NCBI GenBank assembly: GCA_002840115.1
Contig: PGZG01000004.1
Span: 1 to 26,957, forward strand
From: Gammaproteobacteria bacterium HGW-Gammaproteobacteria-14
GTDB lineage: Bacteria > Pseudomonadota > Gammaproteobacteria > Pseudomonadales > Alcanivoracaceae
Reading direction: 5' to 3'
DNA length: 26,957 nucleotides
The notes beneath the pieces are model-generated. The model searched no databases, had not been told where the DNA came from, and saw only the letters and a list, made by a program, of their open reading frames with translations. A program made the position numbers and the translations under genes. Positions 1-8,621 of this stretch are shown one piece after another. How positions within the stretch are numbered: the stretch's first letter is position 1; the number at the start of each line of letters is the position of its first letter.

Positions 1-2
1 GC

Positions 3-938
3 AAACATGCCCAGGGGTTAATTACCGCCATGGGCGTATCCATGGGGCTGGCCGGTGGCGCTATTATGGGCAAGGGCACCACAGCGCAAAAAGAACGTTG
101 GGCTCTACCGCTACTCACTCTGGAAAAAGTTGGCGCCTGGGCCATCTCTGAACCCAACTCTGGCTCTGATGCCTTCGGCCAGATGAAAACCTTGGCCAAG
201 CGGGATGGCAATGGCGGCTATATCATCAATGGTGCCAAAACCTGGATCACCAACGGCCCCTTTGCCGACACTATTATCCTGATCTGCAAACTTGATGAAG
301 AGGGGGTAGCCCCACAGGATCGCAAGATTATCTCCTTTATTCTGGATGCCGGAATGGATGGGCTTACCCAGTCCAAACCCTTCAAGAAAATGGGCATTGG
401 CTCCTCACCCACTGGCGAACTGTTCCTGTCTGATGTGAAGTGCGGCCCGGAACGGCTGCTCGGTGAAAGCGAAGACAGCTATGGCCGCTCCGGGGCCAAA
501 GGCACCTTTATGCAGGAACGCGCCGGCGTTGCCGCCATGGCACTGGGTATGGTGGAAAGAGCCATGGAGCTGTCCGTGCAATACGCAAAAGATCGGGTCC
601 AGTTTGGTCGCCCCATCGGCGACAACCAGTTGATCCAACTAAAGCTGGCCAATATGGAAGTAGTGCGAATGAACCTGCAGAACATGGTGTTCCGCTACAT
701 TGAGTCCGTGGCCAACGGTCAGCAAATGACTCTGGCCGAAGCCTCCGCCATGAAGCTGTATGCGGCCCAGAGCGCCATGGCAGTGGCCACTGAGGCGGTG
801 CAGATCCATGGCGGTTACGGTTATATGCGCGAATCACGGGTGGAGCAGCTAATGAGAGACGCCAAGATTCTGCAGATTTATGCGGGCACCGATGAGATGC
901 AGATTATCGCCATTGCTCGAGACCTGATGTCCCGCTGA
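3..938 (+). CDS. Acyl-CoA dehydrogenase, C-terminal part (5' end outside window)
   Basis: FAD-dependent alpha,beta-dehydrogenation of an acyl-CoA, as in beta-oxidation or branched-chain acyl-CoA breakdown. The frame is open to the left edge, so the start lies upstream and the first visible ATG (30) is internal. Counting from that ATG, AISEPNSGSD (residues 38-47) is the family's flavin/substrate motif, WITNG follows at 72-76, and the C-terminal helical domain carries DRVQFGRPIG and QIHGGYGY. At the usual medium/short-chain catalytic position the protein reads YAGTDE, with Ala285 instead of Glu. A Glu is present in MQERAG (Glu163), the place where long-chain and isovaleryl-CoA dehydrogenases carry their base. 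I therefore favour a long-chain or isovaleryl-type enzyme, but the substrate cannot be fixed. A hairpin lies 18 bp after the stop. Confidence 0.93.
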   Translation, partial: KHAQGLITAMGVSMGLAGGAIMGKGTTAQKERWALPLLTLEKVGAWAISEPNSGSDAFGQMKTLAKRDGNGGYIINGAKTWITNGPFADTIILICKLDEEGVAPQDRKIISFILDAGMDGLTQSKPFKKMGIGSSPTGELFLSDVKCGPERLLGESEDSYGRSGAKGTFMQERAGVAAMALGMVERAMELSVQYAKDRVQFGRPIGDNQLIQLKLANMEVVRMNLQNMVFRYIESVANGQQMTLAEASAMKLYAAQSAMAVATEAVQIHGGYGYMRESRVEQLMRDAKILQIYAGTDEMQIIAIARDLMSR

Positions 939-955
939 AACACCGCTAATCCTTC

Positions 956-982
956 CGCCAGCACCATTCATCGGTGCTGGCG
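956..982 (+). terminator. Perfect 10-bp hairpin after the acyl-CoA dehydrogenase
   Basis: CGCCAGCACC (956-965) pairs perfectly with GGTGCTGGCG (973-982) around a 7-nt loop, 18 bp after the stop codon. No T-run follows, so it may terminate weakly or with Rho, or protect the 3' end of the transcript. Confidence 0.5.
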
Positions 983-1035
983 CGTTCGAACAAGCCGATT
1001 GGCCCGAATGACCACCTTCTCGGCCCGTTCAGTCC

Positions 1036-1063
1036 TTGTACTGACTCGCCTCATCAATAGAAT
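1036..1063 (+). promoter_or_regulatory. Candidate sigma70 promoter of the desaturase gene
   Basis: TTGTAC (1036-1041), a 16-bp spacer and TAGAAT (1058-1063) lie 33 bp before the desaturase ATG. The arms TCAGT and ACTGA of a short inverted repeat (1029-1044) flank and overlap the -35 box, which could be a repressor site. Called by eye. Confidence 0.5.
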
Positions 1064-1096
1064 ACCGCCTTCTCATTAGAAGCATAGGTAGATGGT

Positions 1097-1927
1097 ATGT
1101 CCCTACTGCGCTATCAGGCGGACGTTCCCGCCGTGGTGCTGGTTGCAACCGTGATGGCTGCCCAGCTTGCGATCTTCTTTATGATCGACAGCCATTGGAT
1201 GGCGCTGGCTCTGGTAATGCTCCTGCTAACCGTTCAGGTATCCAGCGGTGCCATCTGCCATAACCATCATCATGTGAAGACGTTTCGCTCGCACTGGCTT
1301 AACCGCCTGTTTGAGTCGGTGCTCTATTTACAAACCGGCACCAGCCCATACAGCTGGACGCTGCATCATAATATCGGCCATCACCGCCATTACCTGAATC
1401 AGGATACCGACCCTGCTGCATGGCGCGAGGCGGATGGCCGAGTGATGAATCGGATCAAGTTTGACCTGATCAATGCCGCCCGAATTTACCCGGAAATCAT
1501 GCGCATTGGCCGGGGCCACCCGGCACTGTACCGGCGTTTCAAAACCATGTTTGTGCTAGCCAATATCCCGCTGGCCCTGCTGATGTTGATTGACCCACTA
1601 CGCACTCTGATCGTGTTTGTTTTACCAATGGTGATGCTACTGGTGGTGTTACTTGATAACACCTATGGCCAGCATGCGGGCACGGAAACAGACAATCACT
1701 ACGTTGCCTCACGCAATGTTGAGCTTCCCCTGTACAATCTGACCTCCTGGAATCTGGGCTACCACACGGCGCACCACCTGCTACCTGGGCTGCACTGGAG
1801 CAAGTTACCCGAATTACATGCACAAATTCGCGACCGGATTCCCGAAGAACTGATCGTCGACACCATGCTCTTACAGTGGGAGCCAGGTCGTCAGCAGCGC
1901 CAACAACGCCAGCAGGAAGGTATCTGA
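1097..1927 (+). CDS. Fatty acid desaturase family membrane protein
   Basis: Integral-membrane di-iron protein of the fatty acid desaturase/hydroxylase family (276 aa). Three histidine clusters are visible: CHNHHH (His55, 57-59), LHHNIGHHRH (His90-98) and YHTAHH (His223-227). These are the expected iron ligands. His193 in TYGQH may add another. Hydrophobic segments lie at about 10-50 and 150-187, leaving the histidine clusters on one face. The C-terminus is a Gln/Arg-rich tail. The ATG at 1097 is preceded by AGGTAG and by a good promoter. The gene ends 5 bp before a small exported protein, so the two are probably co-transcribed. It could desaturate or hydroxylate a fatty acyl chain, an alkane or another lipid; the exact substrate cannot be read from the sequence. 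Confidence 0.85.
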   Translation: MSLLRYQADVPAVVLVATVMAAQLAIFFMIDSHWMALALVMLLLTVQVSSGAICHNHHHVKTFRSHWLNRLFESVLYLQTGTSPYSWTLHHNIGHHRHYLNQDTDPAAWREADGRVMNRIKFDLINAARIYPEIMRIGRGHPALYRRFKTMFVLANIPLALLMLIDPLRTLIVFVLPMVMLLVVLLDNTYGQHAGTETDNHYVASRNVELPLYNLTSWNLGYHTAHHLLPGLHWSKLPELHAQIRDRIPEELIVDTMLLQWEPGRQQRQQRQQEGI

Positions 1928-1932
1928 GCTCG

Positions 1933-2331
1933 ATGAAACGCTTTACTCCGATCATTCTGTTGCTGCTTGGTGGAGCCGCTGGCGCCGCCGAATGTCACTA
2001 TTTCTGGGCAACAGACTGCTTCGAGATTCGCAACGCCCAGAGCCGGGATATCACCCATCATGTGCTGCTCTCCTCCGAGCGATACCGATTCCAGGCCAGT
2101 GCGCCAGGACAGTGTGCCGTCGAGCTCGAGGCCAGCTTCAGCACCACCCACAAAGGGCAGGTATTACAGCGTTTTAACCGTGAGCTCCGGCGTCTGCCGG
2201 GCTGTCGCCAGCTGGAAAACCTGAGCCCCCGGACCTTTGAAAGCGAAGGAGAGGCCGTGGCTGAATGGCAACGGCTAGCCTCAGAGCGAAACTTCAAGCG
2301 CCTTCATATGGTTCGTCGGCTGCCTGACTAA
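1933..2331 (+). CDS. Small exported protein of unknown function
   Basis: A 132-aa protein I do not recognise. I chose the ATG at 1933 because it gives a clean signal peptide (MKRF, then a hydrophobic core LLLLGGAAGA, cleavage near AGA-AE) and sits 5 bp after the desaturase stop; a longer reading from 1876 would overlap that gene and bury the signal. The mature part has four cysteines (in AECHYF, TDCFE, GQCAVE and PGCRQ), enough for two disulfides, which suits a periplasmic protein. The C-terminus is rich in Arg and Glu. Its position implies translation coupled to the desaturase, but a functional link is only inferred. Confidence 0.7.
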   Translation: MKRFTPIILLLLGGAAGAAECHYFWATDCFEIRNAQSRDITHHVLLSSERYRFQASAPGQCAVELEASFSTTHKGQVLQRFNRELRRLPGCRQLENLSPRTFESEGEAVAEWQRLASERNFKRLHMVRRLPD

Positions 2332-2361
2332 GCCTTCTGCCCGCCCCTTACGCCAGCACAG

Positions 2362-2389
2362 CTGACAGGGCGTCCCGGTATGCTATGAT
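2362..2389 (+). promoter_or_regulatory. Promoter with extended -10 for the lipoprotein-phhB unit
   Basis: CTGACA (2362-2367), a 16-bp spacer and TATGAT (2384-2389), preceded by TG in the TGn extended -10 arrangement (2381-2383). The predicted transcript start near 2396 leaves about 25 nt before the ATG at 2421. This argues against the in-frame ATG at 2385, which lies inside the -10 box. Confidence 0.6.
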
Positions 2390-2420
2390 GCTGACGTTTG
2401 ATATTTGCGGGACAACTATA

Positions 2421-3161
2421 ATGACAACAAGATACCGTGCCCTGCTGAGCCTGCCGTTGCTGGCATCAGGGTTGTTTCTGGCAGGCTGCCAAAGCCAGCT
2501 GCAGGGCAGTCGCGAAGGGGATTTCTACCATTCACCAGCGGCGGCTTACACTGTTGATCTGAGTATCAATACGTTCCGGGGCAAGGTGAGTCTGGACGAG
2601 CGTTGCGATCCCTACGGCGGTTCCACCACCCTATGGGATGGTAGCGGTCGCATGTTCCGTATTGACTACCTGAAAGCCGAGGGCAACCCTAACGTTCGGA
2701 CACCGCGTTTCGCGGCGGACCAGACACTGCTGAACCTGGTGCTTAACGGCTACCTGCGCAGCGTCGTAGCGGAAGCCCCACTGGTCAAATCCGCCGAAGT
2801 AGTACACCGGGAATTGCTGCAAGACAACGACCCCCGCTCCCTGTTTGCGGTGGTTAGTCTGGATGTGGACAGTGACGCACTGCCCGACACCCCCGCCGTC
2901 ACCGGCCGCTATTACTATGGTTTTTTGCTATTCAAAAAAGGCGAGCTGATTTACGCCGTTCAACACCGTCAACCGGCGCTGATGCCTGAGAGCATGAAAG
3001 CCGTGCTGCTGCGCCTTGCCGATGCAATGGAAATGCCGGGACAGGAACGCAACGAAAGCGAAATCGAGCGAACACGCCGGATGCTTTCCAGACTCTCCCC
3101 CAAGAGTGAAAAAGCATCACCGACACGGCTTTGCATACCGCCAACGGTGGCGGGCCAGTGA
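2421..3161 (+). CDS. Lipoprotein of unknown function
   Basis: A 246-aa protein with a lipoprotein signal: positively charged start MTTRYR, hydrophobic core, lipobox LAGC with Cys23 as the lipidation site. Gln at the next position favours outer-membrane sorting. I chose the ATG at 2421, because the upstream ATGs at 2385/2388 overlap the promoter -10 and would spoil the signal. The mature protein has a mixed alpha/beta look and two further cysteines (in DERCDP and RLCIPP); I cannot place it in a family. The C-terminal 40 residues are charged and probably flexible. Its TGA overlaps the GTG of phhB, so the two are translationally coupled, although a shared pathway is not obvious. Confidence 0.75.
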   Translation: MTTRYRALLSLPLLASGLFLAGCQSQLQGSREGDFYHSPAAAYTVDLSINTFRGKVSLDERCDPYGGSTTLWDGSGRMFRIDYLKAEGNPNVRTPRFAADQTLLNLVLNGYLRSVVAEAPLVKSAEVVHRELLQDNDPRSLFAVVSLDVDSDALPDTPAVTGRYYYGFLLFKKGELIYAVQHRQPALMPESMKAVLLRLADAMEMPGQERNESEIERTRRMLSRLSPKSEKASPTRLCIPPTVAGQ

Positions 3162-3499
3162 GCCTGGCAGAACAAGCCTGCGAGGCCTGTCGGGCAGATG
3201 CGCCAAGAGCCACCGATGAACAGGTGGCGCAATGGCGCAATGAAATTCCTGCCTGGAAGCTGGTAGAAGAGGATGGCGTGGTAAAACTGCAACGCCAATT
3301 CAGTTTCGCAGATTTCAGCGCCGCCATGGCGTTCAGTCAACAGGTGGCCGTACTGGCCGACAGCGTCGGCCATCACCCATCCTTGCTGACCGAATGGGGT
3401 AAAGTGACGGTGACATGGTGGACTCATAAAATCACCGGGCTACATCGTAATGACTTTATTTGTGCTGCCCGTACAGACCAACTGTTAACAAACTCTTAA
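3158..3499 (+). CDS. phhB: Pterin-4a-carbinolamine dehydratase
   Basis: Dehydrates 4a-hydroxytetrahydrobiopterin, the by-product of phenylalanine hydroxylase, so that the pterin cofactor can be recycled; cytoplasmic. The 113-aa product matches the family length. The active-site signature is present: GHHP (His72, His73), WWTHK (His90) and the following RNDF. I chose GTG at 3158 because it overlaps the preceding lipoprotein stop as GTGA and gives the usual short N-terminus; a longer reading starts upstream at 3131 inside that gene. No phenylalanine hydroxylase gene (phhA) is in the window, so here the dehydratase is separated from its usual partner. Confidence 0.92.
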   Translation: MSLAEQACEACRADAPRATDEQVAQWRNEIPAWKLVEEDGVVKLQRQFSFADFSAAMAFSQQVAVLADSVGHHPSLLTEWGKVTVTWWTHKITGLHRNDFICAARTDQLLTNS

Positions 3500-3535
3500 A
3501 TAAATACCCGGAGCCTGACTGTACCGGAGAATATT

Positions 3536-3571
3536 ATGCGGCCCCCTGCAATCACAGACTTGTTGCCGTGA
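3536..3571 (+). CDS. Possible 11-codon leader ORF upstream of the Bax-like gene
   Basis: An ATG at 3536 with a good ribosome site (GGAGA at 3526-3530, 5-nt spacing) opens an ORF encoding MRPPAITDLLP and stopping at TGA 3569-3571. That stop overlaps the GTG start of the next gene (3568-3570) as GTGA. The main gene has no comparable Shine-Dalgarno of its own, so ribosomes may arrive by re-initiation. Only start, spacing and overlap support this; codon use cannot be judged at this length. Confidence 0.35.
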   Translation: MRPPAITDLLP

Positions 3572-4353
3572 CGAGTATCTGGAAACGCACCGTTATCACC
3601 ACCTCACTGATCGCCCTTATGGCGACGCCCCTCTTGGTGTACTGGTATCAGTCATCACGGACAGGCCTAACCAGCATCTCCTCTGAACCTGCCATCTGGC
3701 CCATTCCGGAAGACGAAACCGCTGCTCGTAAAGCAAAGCTGATCAACCTGCTGCTACCCGCCATTCAGCACAACAACCGGGAGCTTCTCGCCAAACGCCA
3801 ACGGCTTGAGAAGCTTCATCAAAACATTGCCGCCGGGCGCATGCCTGAAGGGCGCGAGCTTAACTGGCTAATTGAGTTGTCCGAGCGTTATCGGTTAGAA
3901 GTGCCGTCACCACTTAATCCTGAGTGGAGCCGTATTTTACTCCGCCGTATCGATATGGTTCCTGCGGATCTGGCTCTTGCCCAAGGCGCACTTGAGTCCG
4001 CCTGGGGCACTTCCCGCTTTGCTCTGGATGGCAATAACTACTTTGGTCAGTGGTGCTTCGTTAAAGGCTGCGGTCTGGTGCCACAGCAACGACGCGAAGG
4101 AGCCAACCATGAGGTGGCACGATTTTCCTCTTCTGCAGAGAGTGTTCGTCGCTATATGCATAACCTGAACAGCCATCCACGTTATACCGAACTGCGGCTG
4201 ATTCGTGAACAGGCTCGACAACAATCCCGGCAAAGTAGCGGCAGTGAGTTAGCCGCCGGTCTCGAAGGCTACTCGGAATTAGGCGAAACCTACATTGAAA
4301 TGGTCCGCAGTCTAATCCGTTTTAATGACCTGGAACGCTTCGAACACTTTTAA
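3568..4353 (+). CDS. bax: Bax-like membrane-anchored glucosaminidase
   Basis: Predicted peptidoglycan N-acetylglucosaminidase of the Bax family (261 aa from GTG 3568). An N-terminal membrane anchor (about residues 8-27) is followed by a periplasmic helical linker. The glucosaminidase domain then begins near residue 125, with the catalytic-Glu motif ALESAWGTSRFA (Glu143), GNNYFGQWCF, GCG and NLNSHPRY. The two cysteines in QWCFVKGC (163, 168) are close enough for a disulfide. The frame extends upstream to an ATG at 3460 inside phhB, but that start has no ribosome site and gives an odd N-terminus; the GTG gives a clean signal anchor. It converges on the deacetylase gene with only 12 bp between stops. 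Family assignment is firm; the specific bond cut is inferred. Confidence 0.82.
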   Translation: MTSIWKRTVITTSLIALMATPLLVYWYQSSRTGLTSISSEPAIWPIPEDETAARKAKLINLLLPAIQHNNRELLAKRQRLEKLHQNIAAGRMPEGRELNWLIELSERYRLEVPSPLNPEWSRILLRRIDMVPADLALAQGALESAWGTSRFALDGNNYFGQWCFVKGCGLVPQQRREGANHEVARFSSSAESVRRYMHNLNSHPRYTELRLIREQARQQSRQSSGSELAAGLEGYSELGETYIEMVRSLIRFNDLERFEHF

Positions 4354-4365
4354 TCTCCCTCACCG

Positions 4366-5409
4366 TTATTCCGCATACCAACCCTCTGCAGTACGTCGCA
4401 TCCATACCCAGGAATACCAGTGGAACCGACCTTCTCCGGCAGATGCGGTGCAGTTATAACGACTACGCCCCACCGGAATCGCAGACGGAGCGTCAATTAC
4501 CAGCCGGGTAATCCCCCGCTCCAGAGTCATCGCCGGACTAACCACCTGAGAACCAATAAAACATTGCACTCCACGACGGCGCCAATCGCCTTCCAGCATT
4601 AATGTTAACGATGGTCTGGCGCTGACGGTAACACCATCCGCCGGAATGGTTTCAATTACCGGAAACGGCAACGCCAACACCTTATCGCGCAACGATGACC
4701 AGCTAGCCTGATGACGATTCACCGGAATCCGGGGAATATTCTGCCAATCCACCGCGGCATCCAGCGCGCCACTTTGCTGACCAAAACCCAGATATCCCAT
4801 ATCGATCAAAAGCTGCCGCAAGGCCGCATCCTGCTCACCATAGGGGTAGGCCAACCAGGGCAATGCCTCCGCTCCTGTCCAGCCCTCAATGGCTTGCTGT
4901 GCCTGCTCTATTTCAGAACGAATACGGTCGCGCCACTGCGCTTCAGACTCGCCGGATTGACGTCGCACCATATGGGGGTGGCTAACGCTGTGATTCAGCA
5001 CCAGATGACCACGACGATGCATATCCGTAATCATCTCCGTCGTCATGGCCCGGCCGCCGCGATCGACGCCTCCAGCATTAACAAAGACCGTACCCTGCCA
5101 GTCTTTTGCCTCCAGCAGTGGCAGCCCGACCTCATAGATGCTCTTGTAGGCATCATCAAAGGTGATCGCCACTAACTTGTCGCGGGCGTCCGCACCCTGC
5201 TTGACCGCCTCAATAAGAGCGTCCAGGCGCAATACCGTAAACCCCTCCTGCTGGAGGCGATCAAGATGCTCTGCAAACTGCTCCGGCGTAACCGATGTGG
5301 CAGCAGGTGTTGTCGCATCAACATGGTGGTACATCAAAATGACCGCAGCGGGCGCCACCTGCACTAACAACACCAGCAGCATGACGCTTTGCATCACTTG
5401 CCTGAACAT
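4366..5409 (-). CDS. Secreted polysaccharide deacetylase (CE4/NodB family)
   Basis: Metal-dependent removal of acetyl groups from a polysaccharide, probably in the periplasm or outside. The 347-aa protein has a signal peptide (hydrophobic 8-22). The CE4 motifs are TFDD (83-86: catalytic-base and metal Asp), HSVSH (140-144: two metal His) and AYPYGE (187-192). This is the arrangement of PgaB/IcaB-like and related deacetylases. After the deacetylase domain comes a C-terminal beta-rich region of about 100 residues with a likely disulfide (Cys in GVQCF and RYNCT) and an aromatic-rich tail. Start ATG 5409 has GGAGG 8 nt upstream. No glycosyltransferase or export gene is adjacent, so the substrate (poly-GlcNAc, peptidoglycan or other) is open. 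Confidence 0.88.
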   Translation of the reverse strand: MFRQVMQSVMLLVLLVQVAPAAVILMYHHVDATTPAATSVTPEQFAEHLDRLQQEGFTVLRLDALIEAVKQGADARDKLVAITFDDAYKSIYEVGLPLLEAKDWQGTVFVNAGGVDRGGRAMTTEMITDMHRRGHLVLNHSVSHPHMVRRQSGESEAQWRDRIRSEIEQAQQAIEGWTGAEALPWLAYPYGEQDAALRQLLIDMGYLGFGQQSGALDAAVDWQNIPRIPVNRHQASWSSLRDKVLALPFPVIETIPADGVTVSARPSLTLMLEGDWRRRGVQCFIGSQVVSPAMTLERGITRLVIDAPSAIPVGRSRYNCTASAGEGRFHWYSWVWMRRTAEGWYAE

Positions 5410-5429
5410 TCTGGATACCTCCCGGTTTT

Positions 5430-5458
5430 TTGGTCGATGGTAGCATCACTGAGATGAT
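5430..5458 (+). promoter_or_regulatory. Weak candidate promoter of the thioesterase gene
   Basis: TTGGTC (5430-5435), a 17-bp spacer and GATGAT (5453-5458) lie in the 93-bp gap between the divergent deacetylase and thioesterase genes. Only partial matches to consensus. Confidence 0.3.
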
Positions 5459-5461
5459 ACT

Positions 5462-5480
5462 GCTGGCCAACGCGGCCAGC
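5462..5480 (+). other. Leader hairpin before the thioesterase
   Basis: GCTGGCC (5462-5468) pairs perfectly with GGCCAGC (5474-5480) around AACGC. It ends 11 nt before the Shine-Dalgarno AGGAG (5492-5496), so it would sit in the 5' leader. No T-run follows, so attenuation is not evident. Confidence 0.4.
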
Positions 5481-5502
5481 CCGCAACCCTCAGGAGAACC
5501 TC

Positions 5503-5961
5503 ATGCCATTGACCGCAGAACAGCTCGAAACCCTGCGCCACGCTTCAGAGAACACCTTTCCGTTTGTCAGTCGCTGCGGCGTAAAAGTTCTGGAGCTGGA
5601 ACGCGGCTATTGCAAGATGCTGATGCCCTACAATGCAAACATTAACCATGTCGGCACCATGTATGCTGGCGCGCTCTTTACTCTCGCCGAGTTACCCGGT
5701 GGTGTGGTGTATATGACCAGCTTCGACACCTCGCGCTTTTACCCCATCGTCAAGGACATGAGCATTCGCTTCCGCCGCCCTGCGAAAACCGACATCACCG
5801 TTGAGGTACGCATTAGCGAAGAAGAGATTGCCCGGATCGAGCAGGAGGCAGAAACCAACGGAAAATGTGATTTTGCCTGGGATGTAGAGCTAAAAGATGC
5901 CAGCGGAGAAGTAGTGGCGCTGACACACAACGTGTACCAGCTGCGCAAGATCGGTATGTGA
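5503..5961 (+). CDS. Hotdog-fold thioesterase-like protein (PaaI/DUF4442 type)
   Basis: A 152-aa single hotdog domain, likely an acyl-CoA thioesterase or an inactive relative. The segment NHVGTMYAGALFTLAELPGG (48-67) is the hallmark: a loop followed by the long central helix, with Glu63 where many members place a catalytic or dimer-interface acid. The second half carries the beta strands of the fold (IRFRRPAKTDITVEV and CDFAWDVEL). ATG 5503 has AGGAG at 6-nt spacing. Substrate unknown; nearby acyl-CoA and lipid genes are suggestive only. It converges on hemE across a long perfect palindrome. Confidence 0.82.
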   Translation: MPLTAEQLETLRHASENTFPFVSRCGVKVLELERGYCKMLMPYNANINHVGTMYAGALFTLAELPGGVVYMTSFDTSRFYPIVKDMSIRFRRPAKTDITVEVRISEEEIARIEQEAETNGKCDFAWDVELKDASGEVVALTHNVYQLRKIGM

Positions 5962-5968
5962 GTGTGCG

Positions 5969-6011
5969 AGCGTTAGGCGTTAGAGGCGAGAGGCCTCTAA
6001 CGCCTAACGCT
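5969..6011. repeat. Perfect 19-bp inverted repeat built on GCGTTAG heptamers, across the hemE stop
   Basis: AGCGTTAGGCGTTAGAGGC (5969-5987) is the exact reverse complement of 5993-6011, around the loop GAGAG. Each arm holds two tandem GCGTTAG heptamers, and the centre (5989-5998) is itself a 10-bp palindrome. It begins 7 bp after the thioesterase stop and supplies the last codons and TAG stop of hemE (Ser-Val-Arg-Arg-stop). There is no flanking T-run on either strand, so it is not a classical intrinsic terminator. It could stop converging transcripts, or be one copy of a dispersed palindromic element. Confidence 0.9.
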
Positions 6012-7061
6012 AAACTCGTGAACCGCTTCGATAAACACCCGAGCATGCTCCGGGTCTACCTCCGGGGTAATACCATGCCCAAGGTTAAAGATATGACCTG
6101 GATGGTCGCCAAAGTCTGCCAAAATCCGTTTTACTTCCGCACGAATAGTCGCCGGCGAGGCATACAACACTGCAGGGTCCATATTGCCCTGTAGCGCCAC
6201 CCGGTCTCCAACCCGACGACGGGCATCGCCAATATTGACCGTCCAATCCAACCCCAAAGCATCACAGCCAGTATCCGCCATGCTTTCCAACCAAAGCCCG
6301 CCATTTTTAGTAAACAGAATCACTGGTACCGGCTGGCCATCATGATTGCGAATCAAACCGTCAACGATTTGCTTCATATAACGCAGAGAAAACTCCTGAT
6401 AGGCCGCCGCCGATAATGCTCCGCCCCAGGTATCAAAAATCTGCACCGCCTGCGCACCATGGCGGATTTGGCCATTAAGGTATTCCGTGACGGTTTTAGC
6501 GAGCTTGTCGAGCAGTCGGTGTGCTTGCTCCGGCTGATCATAGATCATCGCCTTGAGGTTGCGGAAATCCTTGGAGGAGCCACCTTCAACCATATAAGTA
6601 GCCAGCGTCCAGGGGCTGCCAGAAAAACCGATGAGAGGAACACGACCATTAAGCTCACGACGAATCGTACTGACTGCATTCATCACATAGCCCAAGTCTC
6701 GCTCAATATCCGGCAACGGCAGCGCATCAATATCGGCGGCCGTACGAACCGTTTTGCGGAAACGGGGGCCTTCTCCCGTTTCAAAATACAGGCCCAACCC
6801 CATCGCATCCGGGATGGTCAGAATGTCAGAAAACAAAATCGCCGCATCCAGCGGGTAACGTGCCAGCGGCTGAAGAGTGACTTCGCAGGCCAGGTCCGGG
6901 TTGGTACACAGATCCATAAAGCTGCCAGCCTTTTCGCGAGAGGCACGATACTCCGGCAGGTAGCGGCCCGCTTGACGCATCATCCATACCGGCGTCCGGT
7001 CCACCGACTCACGCCGCAGCGCACGAAGAAAGCGATCATTTTGCAGAGCCGGAAAAGTCAT
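5997..7061 (-). CDS. hemE: Uroporphyrinogen decarboxylase
   Basis: Decarboxylates the four acetate side chains of uroporphyrinogen III to give coproporphyrinogen III in haem synthesis; cytoplasmic homodimer. The 354-aa length is normal. Residues 24-39 ([16 protein letters not shown]) are the substrate-binding signature, FSDILTIP (77-84) supplies the essential Asp79, and [13 protein letters not shown] and [14 protein letters not shown] are also typical. ATG 7061 has AGGA (7069-7072) 7 nt upstream. The final residues SVRR and the stop are encoded by the long inverted repeat, so the very C-terminus is probably not ancestral. The gene follows gltD, but the gltD terminator lies between, so it is probably a separate transcript. 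Confidence 0.97.
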   Translation of the reverse strand: MTFPALQNDRFLRALRRESVDRTPVWMMRQAGRYLPEYRASREKAGSFMDLCTNPDLACEVTLQPLARYPLDAAILFSDILTIPDAMGLGLYFETGEGPRFRKTVRTAADIDALPLPDIERDLGYVMNAVSTIRRELNGRVPLIGFSGSPWTLATYMVEGGSSKDFRNLKAMIYDQPEQAHRLLDKLAKTVTEYLNGQIRHGAQAVQIFDTWGGALSAAAYQEFSLRYMKQIVDGLIRNHDGQPVPVILFTKNGGLWLESMADTGCDALGLDWTVNIGDARRRVGDRVALQGNMDPAVLYASPATIRAEVKRILADFGDHPGHIFNLGHGITPEVDPEHARVFIEAVHEFSVRR

Positions 7062-7131
7062 GAGGTCATCCTGTCATCGACGCTCTTTGGCAAACCATAA
7101 GCCAAAAAGTCATTGCGTAAAATACAGTCCA

Positions 7132-7160
7132 ATTTAAAACAAGGCCCGCAAACGCGGGCC
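7132..7160 (-). terminator. Intrinsic terminator of gltBD
   Basis: Read on the minus strand: GGCCCGC, loop GTTT, GCGGGCC (arms at 7154-7160 and 7143-7149) followed by TTGTTTT. It lies 26 bp after the gltD stop. Confidence 0.85.
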
Positions 7161-7185
7161 CTGAAGTGCATCACTGAAGCGTCGA

Positions 7186-8610
<1,425 letters not shown>

Positions 8611-8621
8611 TCAATACCTCA

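Noticed and set aside
1876..1932. Longer start for the small exported protein
   Set aside because: It overlaps the desaturase and would bury the signal peptide behind 19 residues.
3460..3567. Extended N-terminus for the Bax-like protein
   Set aside because: It would overlap phhB, lacks a ribosome site, and puts about 36 odd residues before a clean signal anchor that begins at the GTG.
7081..7140. hemE promoter
   Set aside because: Several TTG-like and AT-rich hexamers occur on the minus strand, but none has an acceptable partner at 16-18 bp, so I did not call one.
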